DNA from: Streptomyces sp. 549
GTDB lineage: Bacteria > Actinomycetota > Actinomycetes > Streptomycetales > Streptomycetaceae
Reading direction: 5' to 3'
Assembly: GCF_030124175.1 (NCBI RefSeq)
Contig: NZ_JASKMT010000006.1
Span: 62,001 to 126,000 of the forward strand
DNA: 64,000 bases
Shown here: piece by piece, positions 1 to 7,460 of the stretch
How positions within the stretch are numbered: the stretch's first letter is position 1
Layout: each line of letters starts with the position of its first letter
The notes under the pieces: model-generated
The model's input: the letters and a program-made list of their open reading frames with translations, nothing else
The model's database searches: none
What the model was told of the DNA's origin: nothing
Position numbers and translations under genes: made by a program

Positions 1-185
1 TGGAGGTGTTCGCGGACGGGTTCGGCGGGCACGGTGAGGGCGCGGCCGGTTTCGGCGAGGTGGCGGCGGCGCTTGGCGTAGGCGTTCTCGGCGCGGCGGC
101 AGGGCGGGCAGGAGCAGCCTCTGACTCCGGAGCCGGGGCGGCCCTTAGCGCGGGCGGTGGTGCCGTGGTCGGGCAGGGGCTTCAC
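1..185 (-). CDS. Partial phage-type small Cys-rich protein, cut by the left window edge
   Basis: The first 61 or so residues are visible, from a GTG start at 185, and the frame runs open off the window. The protein opens with a 'DHGTTARAKGRPGSG' segment followed by a GCSCPPC cysteine cluster and a very basic stretch (RRRHLAETGRA). From memory, short basic proteins of this kind are common in actinophage early regions. The cysteines suggest metal or nucleic-acid binding, which is inference. The GTG start overlaps the stop codon of the upstream gene by four bases (GTGA), so it is translationally coupled to the prophage early operon. Confidence 0.6.
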   Translation of the reverse strand, partial: MKPLPDHGTTARAKGRPGSGVRGCSCPPCRRAENAYAKRRRHLAETGRALTVPAEPVREHL

Positions 186-403
186 CAGCCGTCTCCCTTC
201 TTGATGGCGGGCGGGGTGTTGCCGATGTGCCAGAGGCCGCAGGCGTGGCAGGTGTAGGCGCGGAGAGCGACGCCGGGGTAGAGGCGGCGGGCGACGGAGC
301 GCGCCGTGCGGCGGTTGGCGTACCGCTGCTTGCCTGTGGTGGGGCAGGTGCTGATCTGGAGCGAGGAGGGCCGGGCCTGGGCCGGCTTGCGGTGGTGCTT
401 CAT
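182..403 (-). CDS. Small zinc-finger-like prophage protein
   Basis: This 73-residue basic protein starts MKHHRKPAQARPSS and contains a C-terminal CHACGLWH motif with an upstream 'TCPTTGKQRY' segment, so two cysteine pairs or Cys/His ligands are available for a small zinc ribbon. An upstream in-frame start would add a low-complexity Pro/Arg tail, so the ATG at 403 is preferred. That ATG sits in a 4-base ATGA overlap with the upstream gene. The function is unknown; small zinc-ribbon proteins of this size are frequent in actinophage early operons. Confidence 0.7.
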   Translation of the reverse strand: MKHHRKPAQARPSSLQISTCPTTGKQRYANRRTARSVARRLYPGVALRAYTCHACGLWHIGNTPPAIKKGDGW

Positions 404-633
404 CGGGGCACCTCGGCGGCGAGGTCGTGGGCGATGGTGTCTTCGCTGTAGCCGAGGAGGTTGGCGATGGCGGCGATGGTGTGGCCGAGGGCGTGGAGTC
501 GGCGGGCGGCCCATCGGCGTTCCGGAATGCTGATGTCGACGAGTTCGCCGTTGAGGCGGCGTTCTACGGCGACGACGTCGATGGTGTTGCCGTCGTGCTG
601 GACGGTCGTGAACGGGGCGAGCCGGCCGCTCAT
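400..633 (-). CDS. Small helix-turn-helix-like prophage protein
   Basis: The 77-residue product has an N-terminal beta-like half and a C-terminal helical half, 'RRWAARRLHALGHTIAAIANLLGYSEDTIAHDL', that reads like a sigma-70 region 4 or transposase-type helix-turn-helix (helix, GHTIAAIANLLGYSEDTI turn-helix). A DNA-binding role is an inference from that pattern. It overlaps both neighbours by four bases (ATGA), so it belongs to the leftward early operon. No close family is recognised. Confidence 0.7.
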   Translation of the reverse strand: MSGRLAPFTTVQHDGNTIDVVAVERRLNGELVDISIPERRWAARRLHALGHTIAAIANLLGYSEDTIAHDLAAEVPR

Positions 634-809
634 CGGGGGACTCCCGGCTTGTGGGTGCCGCAGCGGCAGGTCTCGAAGGTGCCCTTGCAGGTCGGGCAGG
701 GCCGCTCAGCGAGGCGTGCGGCGCGTCGGTCGGAGAGGGGTACGCCGACGAGGACCATGAGGAGTGCGGCGGCCCCGCATGCGGCGGCGATGATTCCGGC
801 GTCGGTCAT
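630..809 (-). CDS. 59-residue membrane protein with C-terminal zinc ribbon
   Basis: Reading the minus strand from the ATG at 809 gives MTDAGIIAAACGAAALLMVLVG..., a single hydrophobic segment (about residues 4-23). A short basic stretch and a C-terminal CPTC...CRCG cysteine pattern (about residues 40-52) follow. Both ends sit in 4-base overlaps with neighbouring genes, which is the main argument that this very short frame is real. The topology suggests a one-pass membrane protein displaying a small metal-binding knob. The function is unknown. Confidence 0.65.
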   Translation of the reverse strand: MTDAGIIAAACGAAALLMVLVGVPLSDRRAARLAERPCPTCKGTFETCRCGTHKPGVPR

Positions 810-1069
810 CGGCGCTCACCCCTGTCGCGGCGGACCGCCTCAGCGAGCCGGTCGAACGCTTCGGCCTCGGCTTCGGTGAGGGAGCCGTCCGCGGGGACGG
901 GCAGGGCCTCCGCGGCGTCCAGGGCGCGGGACCAGCGGCGCAGCGCCCGGTGCTGCCGCCAGAGGAGGCGGGCAGCCCACACGCCGAGCAGCACCATCGC
1001 GGCGGCGAGGATGCCGTGGGCGACGAGGGCGACGAGTAGCAGCCGGTCGATGAACTCGAAGACGTTCAT
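806..1069 (-). CDS. Small membrane protein of the prophage early operon
   Basis: This 87-residue protein begins MNVFEFIDRLLLVALVAHG and has one long hydrophobic stretch (about residues 8-36) followed by a basic and then acidic, probably cytoplasmic helix (RRWSRALDAAEAL...LTEAEAEAFDRLAEAVRRD). It overlaps the flanking genes by four bases at each end. It is the second of several one-pass membrane proteins encoded consecutively here. The function is unknown. Confidence 0.7.
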   Translation of the reverse strand: MNVFEFIDRLLLVALVAHGILAAAMVLLGVWAARLLWRQHRALRRWSRALDAAEALPVPADGSLTEAEAEAFDRLAEAVRRDRGERR

Positions 1070-1464
1070 GCGGCGCCTCCGAGGGCGTCTCGGAGGGGGC
1101 GGACGTTGATGCCGGTGGGGTGGGTGGGCTGGTCGTCGGGGTCGACGTCGCGCACCCCGGCGGGCACGGTCACGGCGCGGGCGTTGTCGAGCGCGGCGCG
1201 GAGCCGCTGCACGTCGGCCTCCAGCCGGTCGGCGCGGGCCGCAGCCTCGGCGAGCTGGTTGGCGCGGGCGTTGGCCCGGTCCCGGGCGGTGTTCGCCTCA
1301 GCGAGGCGGGCCGTCAGGGCGTCGAGCGCGGTGCGGGTGCAGGCCAGGTCGGCGGCGGCCTCAGCGACGGCGGCACGCGCCTCAGCGGCGTCCTGGGCCG
1401 CCTCCTGGGCGCGCCGGTCGGCTATGGCCGCGGCACTGTGCCGGGCGCGGTAGCGGGCAAGCAT
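1066..1464 (-). CDS. Coiled-coil protein of the prophage early operon
   Basis: The 132-residue product is almost entirely Ala/Arg/Glu-rich helix from residue 10 to about 100 (for example AQEAAQDAAEARAAVAEAAADL and RADRLEADVQRLRAALDNARAV), as expected for a coiled coil. A short Pro-rich tail follows. The ATG at 1464 is preceded by a GGAG ribosome site on the minus strand. It is separated from the DUF5131 gene by a terminator-like hairpin, so it may head a sub-operon. The function is unknown. Confidence 0.7.
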   Translation of the reverse strand: MLARYRARHSAAAIADRRAQEAAQDAAEARAAVAEAAADLACTRTALDALTARLAEANTARDRANARANQLAEAAARADRLEADVQRLRAALDNARAVTVPAGVRDVDPDDQPTHPTGINVRPLRDALGGAA

Positions 1465-1491
1465 CGGAGTCTCCGATCGGTACGGTGGGTG

Positions 1492-1522
1492 GGGCCGCCC
1501 CCGCTCGAATCGGGGGCGGCCC
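1492..1522 (-). terminator. Intra-operon hairpin between the DUF5131 gene and the coiled-coil gene
   Basis: A 12-bp GC stem (GGGCCGCCCCCG paired with CGGGGGCGGCCC, 7-base loop) lies between the DUF5131 stop and the next start. It lacks a T-run, as is common for Streptomyces terminators, and could attenuate the distal part of the early operon. Confidence 0.6.
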
Positions 1523-1532
1523 GTGGGCGTCA

Positions 1533-2597
1533 TCAGGTGGTGAGGACGGCGGCCGGGTGGACGGCGGGGAACTCGTCCCACGTCCGGCCGTCCAGGACCC
1601 GGCCAGCGCGGCCCTTGCCAGCGCGGAGCATGATCTGGCCGTCCACGTCTCCGGGCCCGGCGAACAGCAGCCGGGTGGACGCGCGCGCCCGATCGGGCAC
1701 GTCCGGGCCGTAGCTCGAAGGGGCGGCCACCCACTCCCCGTGCTGCTTAAACAGGTAGGGCACGCCCGCCTGCTGGCACTGGTCACGCAGGGAGCGCGCC
1801 CAGTCCGGGTGCATGGGACGGGCGCGGTGGCCGGACTCCCCGCCGACGATCACCCAGTGCAGCGCCCCCCAAGCGGGGCCCGGCGTAAGCCCGCACCCGG
1901 CCTCGTGCATGTAGTACGGCGGCCCGTAGCCGCCACAGGTGCAGTCCTTGGACTCCTCGAAGAACGGCAGCTTCACCGGGCCGAGGAGCGGTTCGCAGGA
2001 CAGGAACCGGACGGCCGCCGGGGTGTCGAGCAGCGCGGGGATGCGGAGGTCTGCACGCTGCTGGTCCTCCACCGAGACGCCCATCCAGACGTTCGGCAGC
2101 GGCCACGGGGTGTCGTGGAAGACGCGCTTCTCGGCGTCGTCCGGTACACCCGGCACGCGGTCCGGGTTCGCCTTGGAAACGGCCCAGGCCATCGCTGAAC
2201 GGAAGTGCATGCCGGGCCCATGGCTGTGCCCGCAGTCGCACCGGCCGCCGAGCAGCGACCGCATCCGCCCGTGCCGCTTCGTCAGCACCTGGTACGTGTG
2301 CTGCGGAGTGAGCGCCATCACGGCGAAGAGGCGGGCGATGTAGTCGCCGGGGATGTCCTTGTGGAACAGGTCCGACATGCTGTTGACGAAGATCCGGCGG
2401 GGCTTCTTCCAACGCAGCGGCAGGGTCAGCGCGTTCGGGCGGAGCGTCAGGTCGAAGCCGGTCTCGAAGTGATGACCGGCCACGCCACGGAACCGCTCGG
2501 CGAACGTCTCGGCGTAGCAGTTGTCGCACCCGGGGCTGACCTTCGTGCAGCCGGTAACGACGTTGAGGGTCTTGTCGGTCCACTCGATGGACGTCAT
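1533..2597 (-). CDS. Phage Gp37/Gp68-family (DUF5131) protein
   Basis: The 354-residue protein opens MTSIEWTDKTLNVVTGC and carries the family signature TGCTKVSPGCDNCYAE (about residues 15-30), a cysteine triad reminiscent of radical-SAM iron-sulfur sites. Further conserved blocks are FVNSMSDLFH, YQVLTKRH, WMGVSVEDQ, LSCEPLLG and WVIVGGESG. These define the phage Gp37/Gp68 family, whose activity is not established as far as I know. Extra Cys-rich insertions (CDCGHSHG and CTCGGYG) look like added metal sites. An AGGAG site precedes the ATG. It sits mid-operon in the prophage early region. Confidence 0.9.
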   Translation of the reverse strand: MTSIEWTDKTLNVVTGCTKVSPGCDNCYAETFAERFRGVAGHHFETGFDLTLRPNALTLPLRWKKPRRIFVNSMSDLFHKDIPGDYIARLFAVMALTPQHTYQVLTKRHGRMRSLLGGRCDCGHSHGPGMHFRSAMAWAVSKANPDRVPGVPDDAEKRVFHDTPWPLPNVWMGVSVEDQQRADLRIPALLDTPAAVRFLSCEPLLGPVKLPFFEESKDCTCGGYGPPYYMHEAGCGLTPGPAWGALHWVIVGGESGHRARPMHPDWARSLRDQCQQAGVPYLFKQHGEWVAAPSSYGPDVPDRARASTRLLFAGPGDVDGQIMLRAGKGRAGRVLDGRTWDEFPAVHPAAVLTT

Positions 2598-2662
2598 GAG
2601 GTGTCTCCTGGTGGTTGTGCGCTGCCGGCCCGGGGTTTGGTGGCCGCCGGGCCGGCAGGCGA

Positions 2663-2761
2663 TCAACGGGGAAAGCGGCTGCGCGCCGCGAAGTACAGGC
2701 ACGCGGCGGCCAGACCGAGCGGCGTCGAGCAGATCGCCAGCAGCCACAGCACGGTGGTCAC
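2663..2761 (-). CDS. 32-residue membrane peptide
   Basis: From a GTG at 2761, overlapping the upstream stop by four bases (GTGA), the frame encodes a peptide of one hydrophobic helix (VLWLLAICSTPLGLAAACLYF) and a basic tail (ARSRFPR). Such mini-membrane peptides are easily missed. The overlap, codon bias and placement between coupled genes support it, but no family is recognised. Confidence 0.45.
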   Translation of the reverse strand: MTTVLWLLAICSTPLGLAAACLYFAARSRFPR

Positions 2762-3036
2762 TCGCCCACCTCCAGCCAGTCCCGGTCCTCCCGGGCCTCG
2801 GGCACGAGGCGGGGCCTGCCGCAGGCGCGGCAGGTGGCCGTGCCGTCGCCGTGGTCGTCATGCCGGGTCAGCAGGCTGGGACAGGTCCCCGCGCAGGCGA
2901 GGAGCCGGCCGGACGTGTCAGCGTCGAACCGGGCCGTGCGGCGCCGGGGCTGGCCCGCCTCGGCGAGCGCCCGGTAGGCGAGCGTCGCCACCGCCACCGC
3001 CACGAACATCGCCCCGTACAGGGCGTAGCCCGTCAC
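2758..3036 (-). CDS. Membrane protein with zinc ribbon
   Basis: This 92-residue protein starts at a GTG that overlaps the exonuclease stop by four bases. An N-terminal hydrophobic segment (YALYGAMFVAVAVATLAY) is followed by a soluble domain with four cysteines (CAGTC and CRAC, separated by about 22 residues), which fits a zinc ribbon. It repeats the membrane-plus-ribbon layout of the 59-residue protein further along the operon. The function is unknown. Confidence 0.65.
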   Translation of the reverse strand: MTGYALYGAMFVAVAVATLAYRALAEAGQPRRRTARFDADTSGRLLACAGTCPSLLTRHDDHGDGTATCRACGRPRLVPEAREDRDWLEVGE

Positions 3037-3749
3037 GACGCCACCGCCTCAGGCACCGGCACCAACGGCCACGCAGACTCGACAACCGCCTGCGGATCCC
3101 GCCGCCGGAAGTGCTCCTGTAGCGACGCCGCCTGATCCGCAGCCCAGAACACCTGCGCCGCATGCAACTCCGACAGGTCCATCGCGGCCAACTCCGGGTA
3201 CAGGCTGGCCAGTCGCCACGCCACCCGGCACGCCGCCACCGCATCCGCATCCGCGGTGTGCGCCGCGCCCAGCGGCACCCGGTAGTGCTCGCACAGCGCC
3301 GTCAACGTCCGCTTCCCCGGCCGGAACTGGTCCACCCGCTTGTCCAGGACCAGCGGGTCGACCACGTGCAGCCGGTCCACACGCTCCGACAGCGGCGCCA
3401 CGCCGTACCGGCGCGCCTCCCGGTCCAGCACCGTGAAGTCGTACCGCGCGTTCATCACGACGACCGGCAGATCATGTGCGGCGACCTGCACCAGCGCGGC
3501 CACGATCGACTCCACCACTTCACCCGCCGAAGCACCCTCCGCGCGGGCCCGCTCCGTCGTCACGCCGTGCACCGCCGACGCCTGCGCGGGGATGTCCTCC
3601 CCACCGACGTCCGACAGCCACGACGCCACCGCCGGGGGCTGTCCGCCGCCGACCTGCGGGACGCAGGCCGTGACGATCCGCGCCGTCTCCGGGTCTACGC
3701 CGGTCGTCTCGAAATCGAGACCCGCCATCCGGGCCAGGTGCCAGCTCAC
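3033..3749 (-). CDS. DnaQ-like 3'-5' exonuclease
   Basis: The 238-residue protein has the DEDDh exonuclease motifs in order: DFETTG (Exo I), NARYDFTVLDREARR (Exo II) and HTADADA (Exo III with the catalytic His and Asp). It would remove nucleotides from 3' ends in phage DNA replication or recombination. It lies beside the ERF and YqaJ genes, forming a three-nuclease/annealase recombination module. The GTG at 3749 overlaps the ERF stop; an internal ATG eight codons in (MAGLDFETTG) is an alternative start. The C-terminal 60 residues beyond the fold are of unknown role. Confidence 0.9.
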   Translation of the reverse strand: MSWHLARMAGLDFETTGVDPETARIVTACVPQVGGGQPPAVASWLSDVGGEDIPAQASAVHGVTTERARAEGASAGEVVESIVAALVQVAAHDLPVVVMNARYDFTVLDREARRYGVAPLSERVDRLHVVDPLVLDKRVDQFRPGKRTLTALCEHYRVPLGAAHTADADAVAACRVAWRLASLYPELAAMDLSELHAAQVFWAADQAASLQEHFRRRDPQAVVESAWPLVPVPEAVAS

Positions 3750-4534
3750 GAGGCACCACCCGCGAAGCCACGCTCGGTGCCGACCCGCAGAATCATCGGG
3801 ACGATCGGCTCGTCGTCCCCAGACTCATTGGTGACGAGGCCGCCTTCCCTCTTCTGCTGCCTCAGCTCGTACACCATCTGGGCCATCCGGGCCTTGCTGG
3901 TGGCGGTGTCGAGCGCCTCGTCCCGGTAGTCCGTGAGGGGGCGCAGCGGGGCCTCGCCCCGCTCGACGTTCACGGAGTCGGGGTCGACATCCCCCGTCGG
4001 CACCAGACCGCCGAGGAACAGCAGAGAGCGCAGCGCGGTAGACAGCGCCTTGGCGGTGCCCTTGTCGGCGGAGTCCATCGACTCGCCCACGGACTGCACC
4101 TCGATGAAGTCCCCGGCCGGGCCGATGATCTTGTACGTGACGGAGACAGTGCACTCGCGGGAGTTCTTACCGGTGCTCGTCTTCACGTCCCTGTAGGCAG
4201 CCTCCGTGTGCACCGGCAGGACCAGCACCCCATGGAGTCGGCACGCCGGACCGAAAGCGTTCAGGGCCGCATCTACGCCCCTGAACTGGTAGCTGCCCGA
4301 CGTGTTGGGCTTGCCGTACCAGCCGTCCTTGCTGACACCGCGCACCGTCCCCATGACGCGGGACCAGGCGACGTGGACGGGGACCTGTTCGGGCCCCTCA
4401 GGGCCGGGCTCGGGGATGCCCGGGTCCGAAAGGCGGGGCGCCGCAGACGGGGCCGAAGTCGGCGTGGCCGGCGTGGCCTCGGCGGTGTCGGTGCGGCCGG
4501 CGGCAGCCGCCGCGCGCTCAGCGAGAGTGGTCAC
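3746..4534 (-). CDS. ERF-family single-strand annealing recombinase
   Basis: After a Pro/Ala-rich N-terminal tail (about residues 1-48), the 262-residue protein carries the ERF core: AWSRVMGTVRGVSKDG, YQFRGVDAALNAFGP, VTYKIIGPAGDFIEVQSVGES and SADKGTAKALSTALRSLLFLGGLVPT. ERF proteins anneal complementary single strands during phage recombination. It is encoded between the DnaQ-like and YqaJ-like nucleases, the expected synaptase/exonuclease pairing. It is coupled to both by 4-base overlaps. Confidence 0.9.
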   Translation of the reverse strand: MTTLAERAAAAAGRTDTAEATPATPTSAPSAAPRLSDPGIPEPGPEGPEQVPVHVAWSRVMGTVRGVSKDGWYGKPNTSGSYQFRGVDAALNAFGPACRLHGVLVLPVHTEAAYRDVKTSTGKNSRECTVSVTYKIIGPAGDFIEVQSVGESMDSADKGTAKALSTALRSLLFLGGLVPTGDVDPDSVNVERGEAPLRPLTDYRDEALDTATSKARMAQMVYELRQQKREGGLVTNESGDDEPIVPMILRVGTERGFAGGAS

Positions 4535-5580
4535 CGCAGGTACTCCTTACGAATGGCAGCAGGGATGTTGAGACGGCGGGACTCCCGGTCCTCCACGCAC
4601 GCGGCGTACGCGTCGGGGAACTCCTCGCGGAGCCGGGACCGGTCCACGTACTCGCGGGCCTCCGACTCGTAGGCGAACGCGACACGGTCCCGAATGAGGG
4701 CCTGCTCGGCGTCGCCCAGGTGAGCCAGCAGCCGGGCCTTCGCCGCGGTCTTCCGCTTCTTCGCGTCCGACTCGGCGGCAGCCGCCTGCACGTACTCGGT
4801 CAGGTGGTCGTGCGCTTCCAACTCGCGGTCGAGCACGACGTATCCGGCCCGGTTCGGGTGGAGCTGCTCGTACAGGTCGAGCAGCACGTCAGGGTCGGCG
4901 TCGTCGGCGAGAACCGGCGGAGTGCGGTCGGTGATCTGACGCCACGCCCGGTCGCCCGTCGCCCGCAGGTCGTTGATGAGCTGGGCGTGATCGGCCGGGC
5001 GGACGACGAACTGCCGGTAGTCGTTACCGCCGATCAGGCACGCGACGTGCATGTGGTCGTAGCCGCACACGTCCGCCTGCCACAGCGTCTGGGCAAGGAC
5101 GTCGTCAGGAACGCCGGCCCGCCACGCGGGGGCCTTCATCTTGTCGCGGCACTTGATCTCCACCGCGCAGCGTTCCTGAGCGGTGGCCAGCGGGCATTCC
5201 AGGACGCGCCGGTCGAGGGTGCACATCTGCCACGGGCGGTCGACGTTGGCGACCAGCCCGACGCGGCGAACGACGGAGCGGTTGCGGCGGGCCCACTCGC
5301 GGGCGACGGTCTCCTCGTTGAGCCGCCCCCACAGGGCGGGCTCGGAGTCGTCGCCTTCGAGGGGAAGGCCGCCGGTCTTGTCGTGGTAGACGGACAGTGC
5401 GTTGCCGTAGCGGGAGATGCCGAGGATGGCGGCGACATCGGACGAACCGAGCCCTCGGCGGCGGGCGGTGAGCCAGGTGTCGCGGTCGGCGTCGGCGGGG
5501 AGGATGAGGCGGCCGGTCGGGGTGACCCGCCGCCCGGCGGCCGGGGCGGTGACCGCCCCGGCCTGCACGGACGTCGTCAT
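4531..5580 (-). CDS. YqaJ-family (lambda Exo-like) viral recombinase nuclease
   Basis: The 349-residue protein shows the YqaJ signatures: RRRGLGSSDVAAILGISRYG, the WGRLNEETVAREW helix, and the metal-binding CTLDRRV...CAVEIKC pair, which supplies the Asp and the Glu-x-Lys of a PD-(D/E)XK nuclease. The family degrades 5' strands of double-stranded DNA and works with an annealing protein, here the downstream ERF gene. A long helical C-terminal part (residues about 220-349) is usual. The ATG at 5580 overlaps the preceding stop by one base. Confidence 0.9.
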   Translation of the reverse strand: MTTSVQAGAVTAPAAGRRVTPTGRLILPADADRDTWLTARRRGLGSSDVAAILGISRYGNALSVYHDKTGGLPLEGDDSEPALWGRLNEETVAREWARRNRSVVRRVGLVANVDRPWQMCTLDRRVLECPLATAQERCAVEIKCRDKMKAPAWRAGVPDDVLAQTLWQADVCGYDHMHVACLIGGNDYRQFVVRPADHAQLINDLRATGDRAWRQITDRTPPVLADDADPDVLLDLYEQLHPNRAGYVVLDRELEAHDHLTEYVQAAAAESDAKKRKTAAKARLLAHLGDAEQALIRDRVAFAYESEAREYVDRSRLREEFPDAYAACVEDRESRRLNIPAAIRKEYLR

Positions 5581-5798
5581 CAGGCGTGCTCCTTGCGCAG
5601 GTAGTGGGTGGCCCCGTCGGACCGGCGACGAGCGATCAGGGCGCCACGGCGGGCCAGCACCCGCAGATCACGGCGCGCGGTCCGCCGGAACGGCACCGCC
5701 ACCCCGCGATCCGCGTACAGGCGCCGCACACGGGCCGTCGTCCCCGGCCCCGACTCGGTGCGCACCGCCTCCGCGAGCACCTCCAGGCGGTCGCTCAT
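5580..5798 (-). CDS. Small basic winged-helix-like protein
   Basis: The 72-residue product (MSDRLEVLAEAVRTESGPGTTARVRRLYADRG...) is rich in Arg and ends in DLRVLARRGALIARRRSDGATHYLRKEHA, which reads like the recognition helix and beta wing of a winged helix. DNA binding is an inference from this pattern. It is tightly packed between the YqaJ gene and the next gene, inside the leftward operon. Confidence 0.6.
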   Translation of the reverse strand: MSDRLEVLAEAVRTESGPGTTARVRRLYADRGVAVPFRRTARRDLRVLARRGALIARRRSDGATHYLRKEHA

Positions 5799-6151
5799 GA
5801 CGCCTTCCGCTCGGGCTGGGCCAGCGGGCCGACGGCCCGGGTGATGTGCTCTGCCAGGGCCATGGCCTCATCGGCGGTGCACGGGTACTGCGTCCCGTAG
5901 GAGAGGCGTTCGGTCAGCTCGGTGACGAGCTCGTCGCGGGCGTGGCCGGCGGGGCTGTCGTCGCACCCGGACGCGGTCTGCGTGCCGGCGGTGGTGGTGA
6001 GCCGGTCGATCTCCAGCAGGTCGTCGATCAGGGCCTGCGGGTCGGCGGCAGCCACCTCCGCGAGGTCCCGGATGGCCTGCTCCACGATGTCGGTGACGTC
6101 GATGGCGACGCGCCCGGGGCGGCGGTGGACACGGATCTGGGGATGCGTCAT
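5795..6151 (-). CDS. Hypothetical prophage protein
   Basis: This 118-residue protein begins MTHPQIRVHRRPGRVAIDVTDIVEQAIRDL. It is predicted mostly helical and acidic after a short beta-like N-terminus. No family is recognised. The ATG at 6151 sits in a 4-base overlap with the upstream membrane gene, and its own stop overlaps the downstream start, so it is a coupled member of the early operon. Confidence 0.6.
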   Translation of the reverse strand: MTHPQIRVHRRPGRVAIDVTDIVEQAIRDLAEVAAADPQALIDDLLEIDRLTTTAGTQTASGCDDSPAGHARDELVTELTERLSYGTQYPCTADEAMALAEHITRAVGPLAQPERKAS

Positions 6152-6363
6152 CGGGGGCCTCGCAGGTTGGTGAGCTGGGATGCGTGGGCGGCAGTCGTGT
6201 GGGCCAGGGCCATGGCGAGCGCGGCCAGGACGCCCGCCCCGTGCGCGAGGGCCCCGGTGACGGTGCGGTCCGTGCGGTCCAGCAGCACCCCCACCACCAG
6301 CCCCGCAGCGGCCAGCACACCGACAGCGAGGACGACGGCCAGCACGGTCTCCTCCGTCATCAC
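6148..6363 (-). CDS. Two-segment small membrane protein
   Basis: The 71-residue product has two hydrophobic stretches (VLAVVLAVGVLAAAGLVVGVLL and AGVLAALAMALAHTTAAHA) joined by a charged RTDRT loop, so it is a likely helical hairpin in the membrane. The layout resembles a small holin, but the gene sits in the early operon rather than beside an endolysin, so that role is not claimed. It overlaps both neighbours by four bases. Confidence 0.6.
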   Translation of the reverse strand: MMTEETVLAVVLAVGVLAAAGLVVGVLLDRTDRTVTGALAHGAGVLAALAMALAHTTAAHASQLTNLRGPR

Positions 6364-6974
6364 CGGTCACCCGCCTCGGAGGCGGCGCTGCGGTGCTCGG
6401 GCGTGACCTCAGCGCAGTCCGGGCCGCCACACCCCGGGGCCTGGAATCGGCCGCAGACGCAGACGGTGCAGCCGACGTCGTTGCGGTGCCAGTTCAGGGT
6501 GTGATGGCAGGCGTCACAGGGGGTCGAGAGGTAGACGTCGGCGCGCTGCCGGGCGACGAGCTGCTGCACCGGCGACGGGGCCGTGTCCTCCGCGACGACC
6601 GGCTGCTCCACCTCGGTGGCGGCTGCCATGCGGTACAGCTCGTCGGCTGCGTGGCACATGCACAGGTCCAGGCCGCCGCTGGCGTCCGGACACCGCTCCT
6701 CGAAGGACCGTGCCGCCTCCCGGAGCACGTCGGTGCGGCGCGGGCGGGCGGCCAGCTCGGCACGCAGCGCGATCAGCTCCGACTCCTTGCGAGCAACCAG
6801 CAGGCCCAACCCCACGCCCCACTCGCGCAGCCGCTCCACCTCGGCGGCCATCGTCAGGGCGATCTCGTGCAACGCCCGCTCGGTGCCGCTGTCGTAGGTC
6901 GCGGTCCGCTCGCCGTACTGCGCGAGACGAATCGCGGCGGCCTTCGCCGTCATCGGCGTCTGCTCGGCGCTCAT
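6360..6974 (-). CDS. Hypothetical prophage protein with C-terminal Cys/His cluster
   Basis: This 204-residue protein has a helical N-terminal half (MSAEQTPMTAKAAAIRLAQYGE..., with a likely coiled coil near residues 45-75). The C-terminal half is rich in metal ligands: CDACHHTLNWHRNDVGC and VCVCG, then CGGPDC. The combination suggests a zinc-binding domain such as a treble clef. No function is recognised. The ATG at 6974 is preferred over an upstream start because it gives the 4-base overlap with the neighbouring gene. Confidence 0.65.
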   Translation of the reverse strand: MSAEQTPMTAKAAAIRLAQYGERTATYDSGTERALHEIALTMAAEVERLREWGVGLGLLVARKESELIALRAELAARPRRTDVLREAARSFEERCPDASGGLDLCMCHAADELYRMAAATEVEQPVVAEDTAPSPVQQLVARQRADVYLSTPCDACHHTLNWHRNDVGCTVCVCGRFQAPGCGGPDCAEVTPEHRSAASEAGDR

Positions 6975-7381
6975 GCCGCCACCCCGATACCGGCCGCAGC
7001 CACACGCGCCGCGCTGCACGGGTCCATCACCGGCGGGTCCAACAGCTGGTGCCGCTGCTCAGCCAACCGCGCGTCCAACGACGCCACCGGCAGAGCCAAC
7101 GTCAACGCCACCCGCACACCCCGCCACGACGACGACAACGTGTGCGTCCGAACCGTCCGACCATCCGCGTCCTCACGCGTCGCCGCAGCCGCCCGGATGC
7201 TCCCGCCCAGACGCTCCGCCCAGACATGCATCGGCTCGAACGACTCGGCGTGCAGGTGCCCCAACAGGTCACCCGACTCGGACAGGTGCCACGTCGCCGC
7301 CGGCGCCGGGAACATCGCGATCAACTCCGCCAGCGCGAACGCCCCGCTGGCCTGAGGCTGGAAGTGGGTAGGCTGATTCAT
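6971..7381 (-). CDS. Hypothetical prophage protein
   Basis: The 136-residue product (MNQPTHFQPQASGAFALAELIAMFPAP...) has mixed alpha/beta character with a central TWHLSESGDLLGHLHAES segment and a TLSSSWRGVRVALTLALPV strand region. No family is recognised. The ATG at 7381 has a purine-rich leader (AGAGAAAGAGGTAAGGCC on the minus strand), which supports this start and makes it the likely first gene of the main leftward operon after the Xis-like gene. Confidence 0.6.
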   Translation of the reverse strand: MNQPTHFQPQASGAFALAELIAMFPAPAATWHLSESGDLLGHLHAESFEPMHVWAERLGGSIRAAAATREDADGRTVRTHTLSSSWRGVRVALTLALPVASLDARLAEQRHQLLDPPVMDPCSAARVAAAGIGVAA

Positions 7382-7460
7382 GGCCTTACCTCTTTCTCTG
7401 GGAGTGGTGAGGTCTGGCCGCCCCGTTGCTTGCCGGCGAGGGGCGGCCATCTGTGTCTGG

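Noticed and set aside
6148-6363. Holin assignment for the two-helix membrane protein
   Set aside because: No endolysin is adjacent, and the gene lies in the early rather than the lysis region, so only membrane topology is reported.
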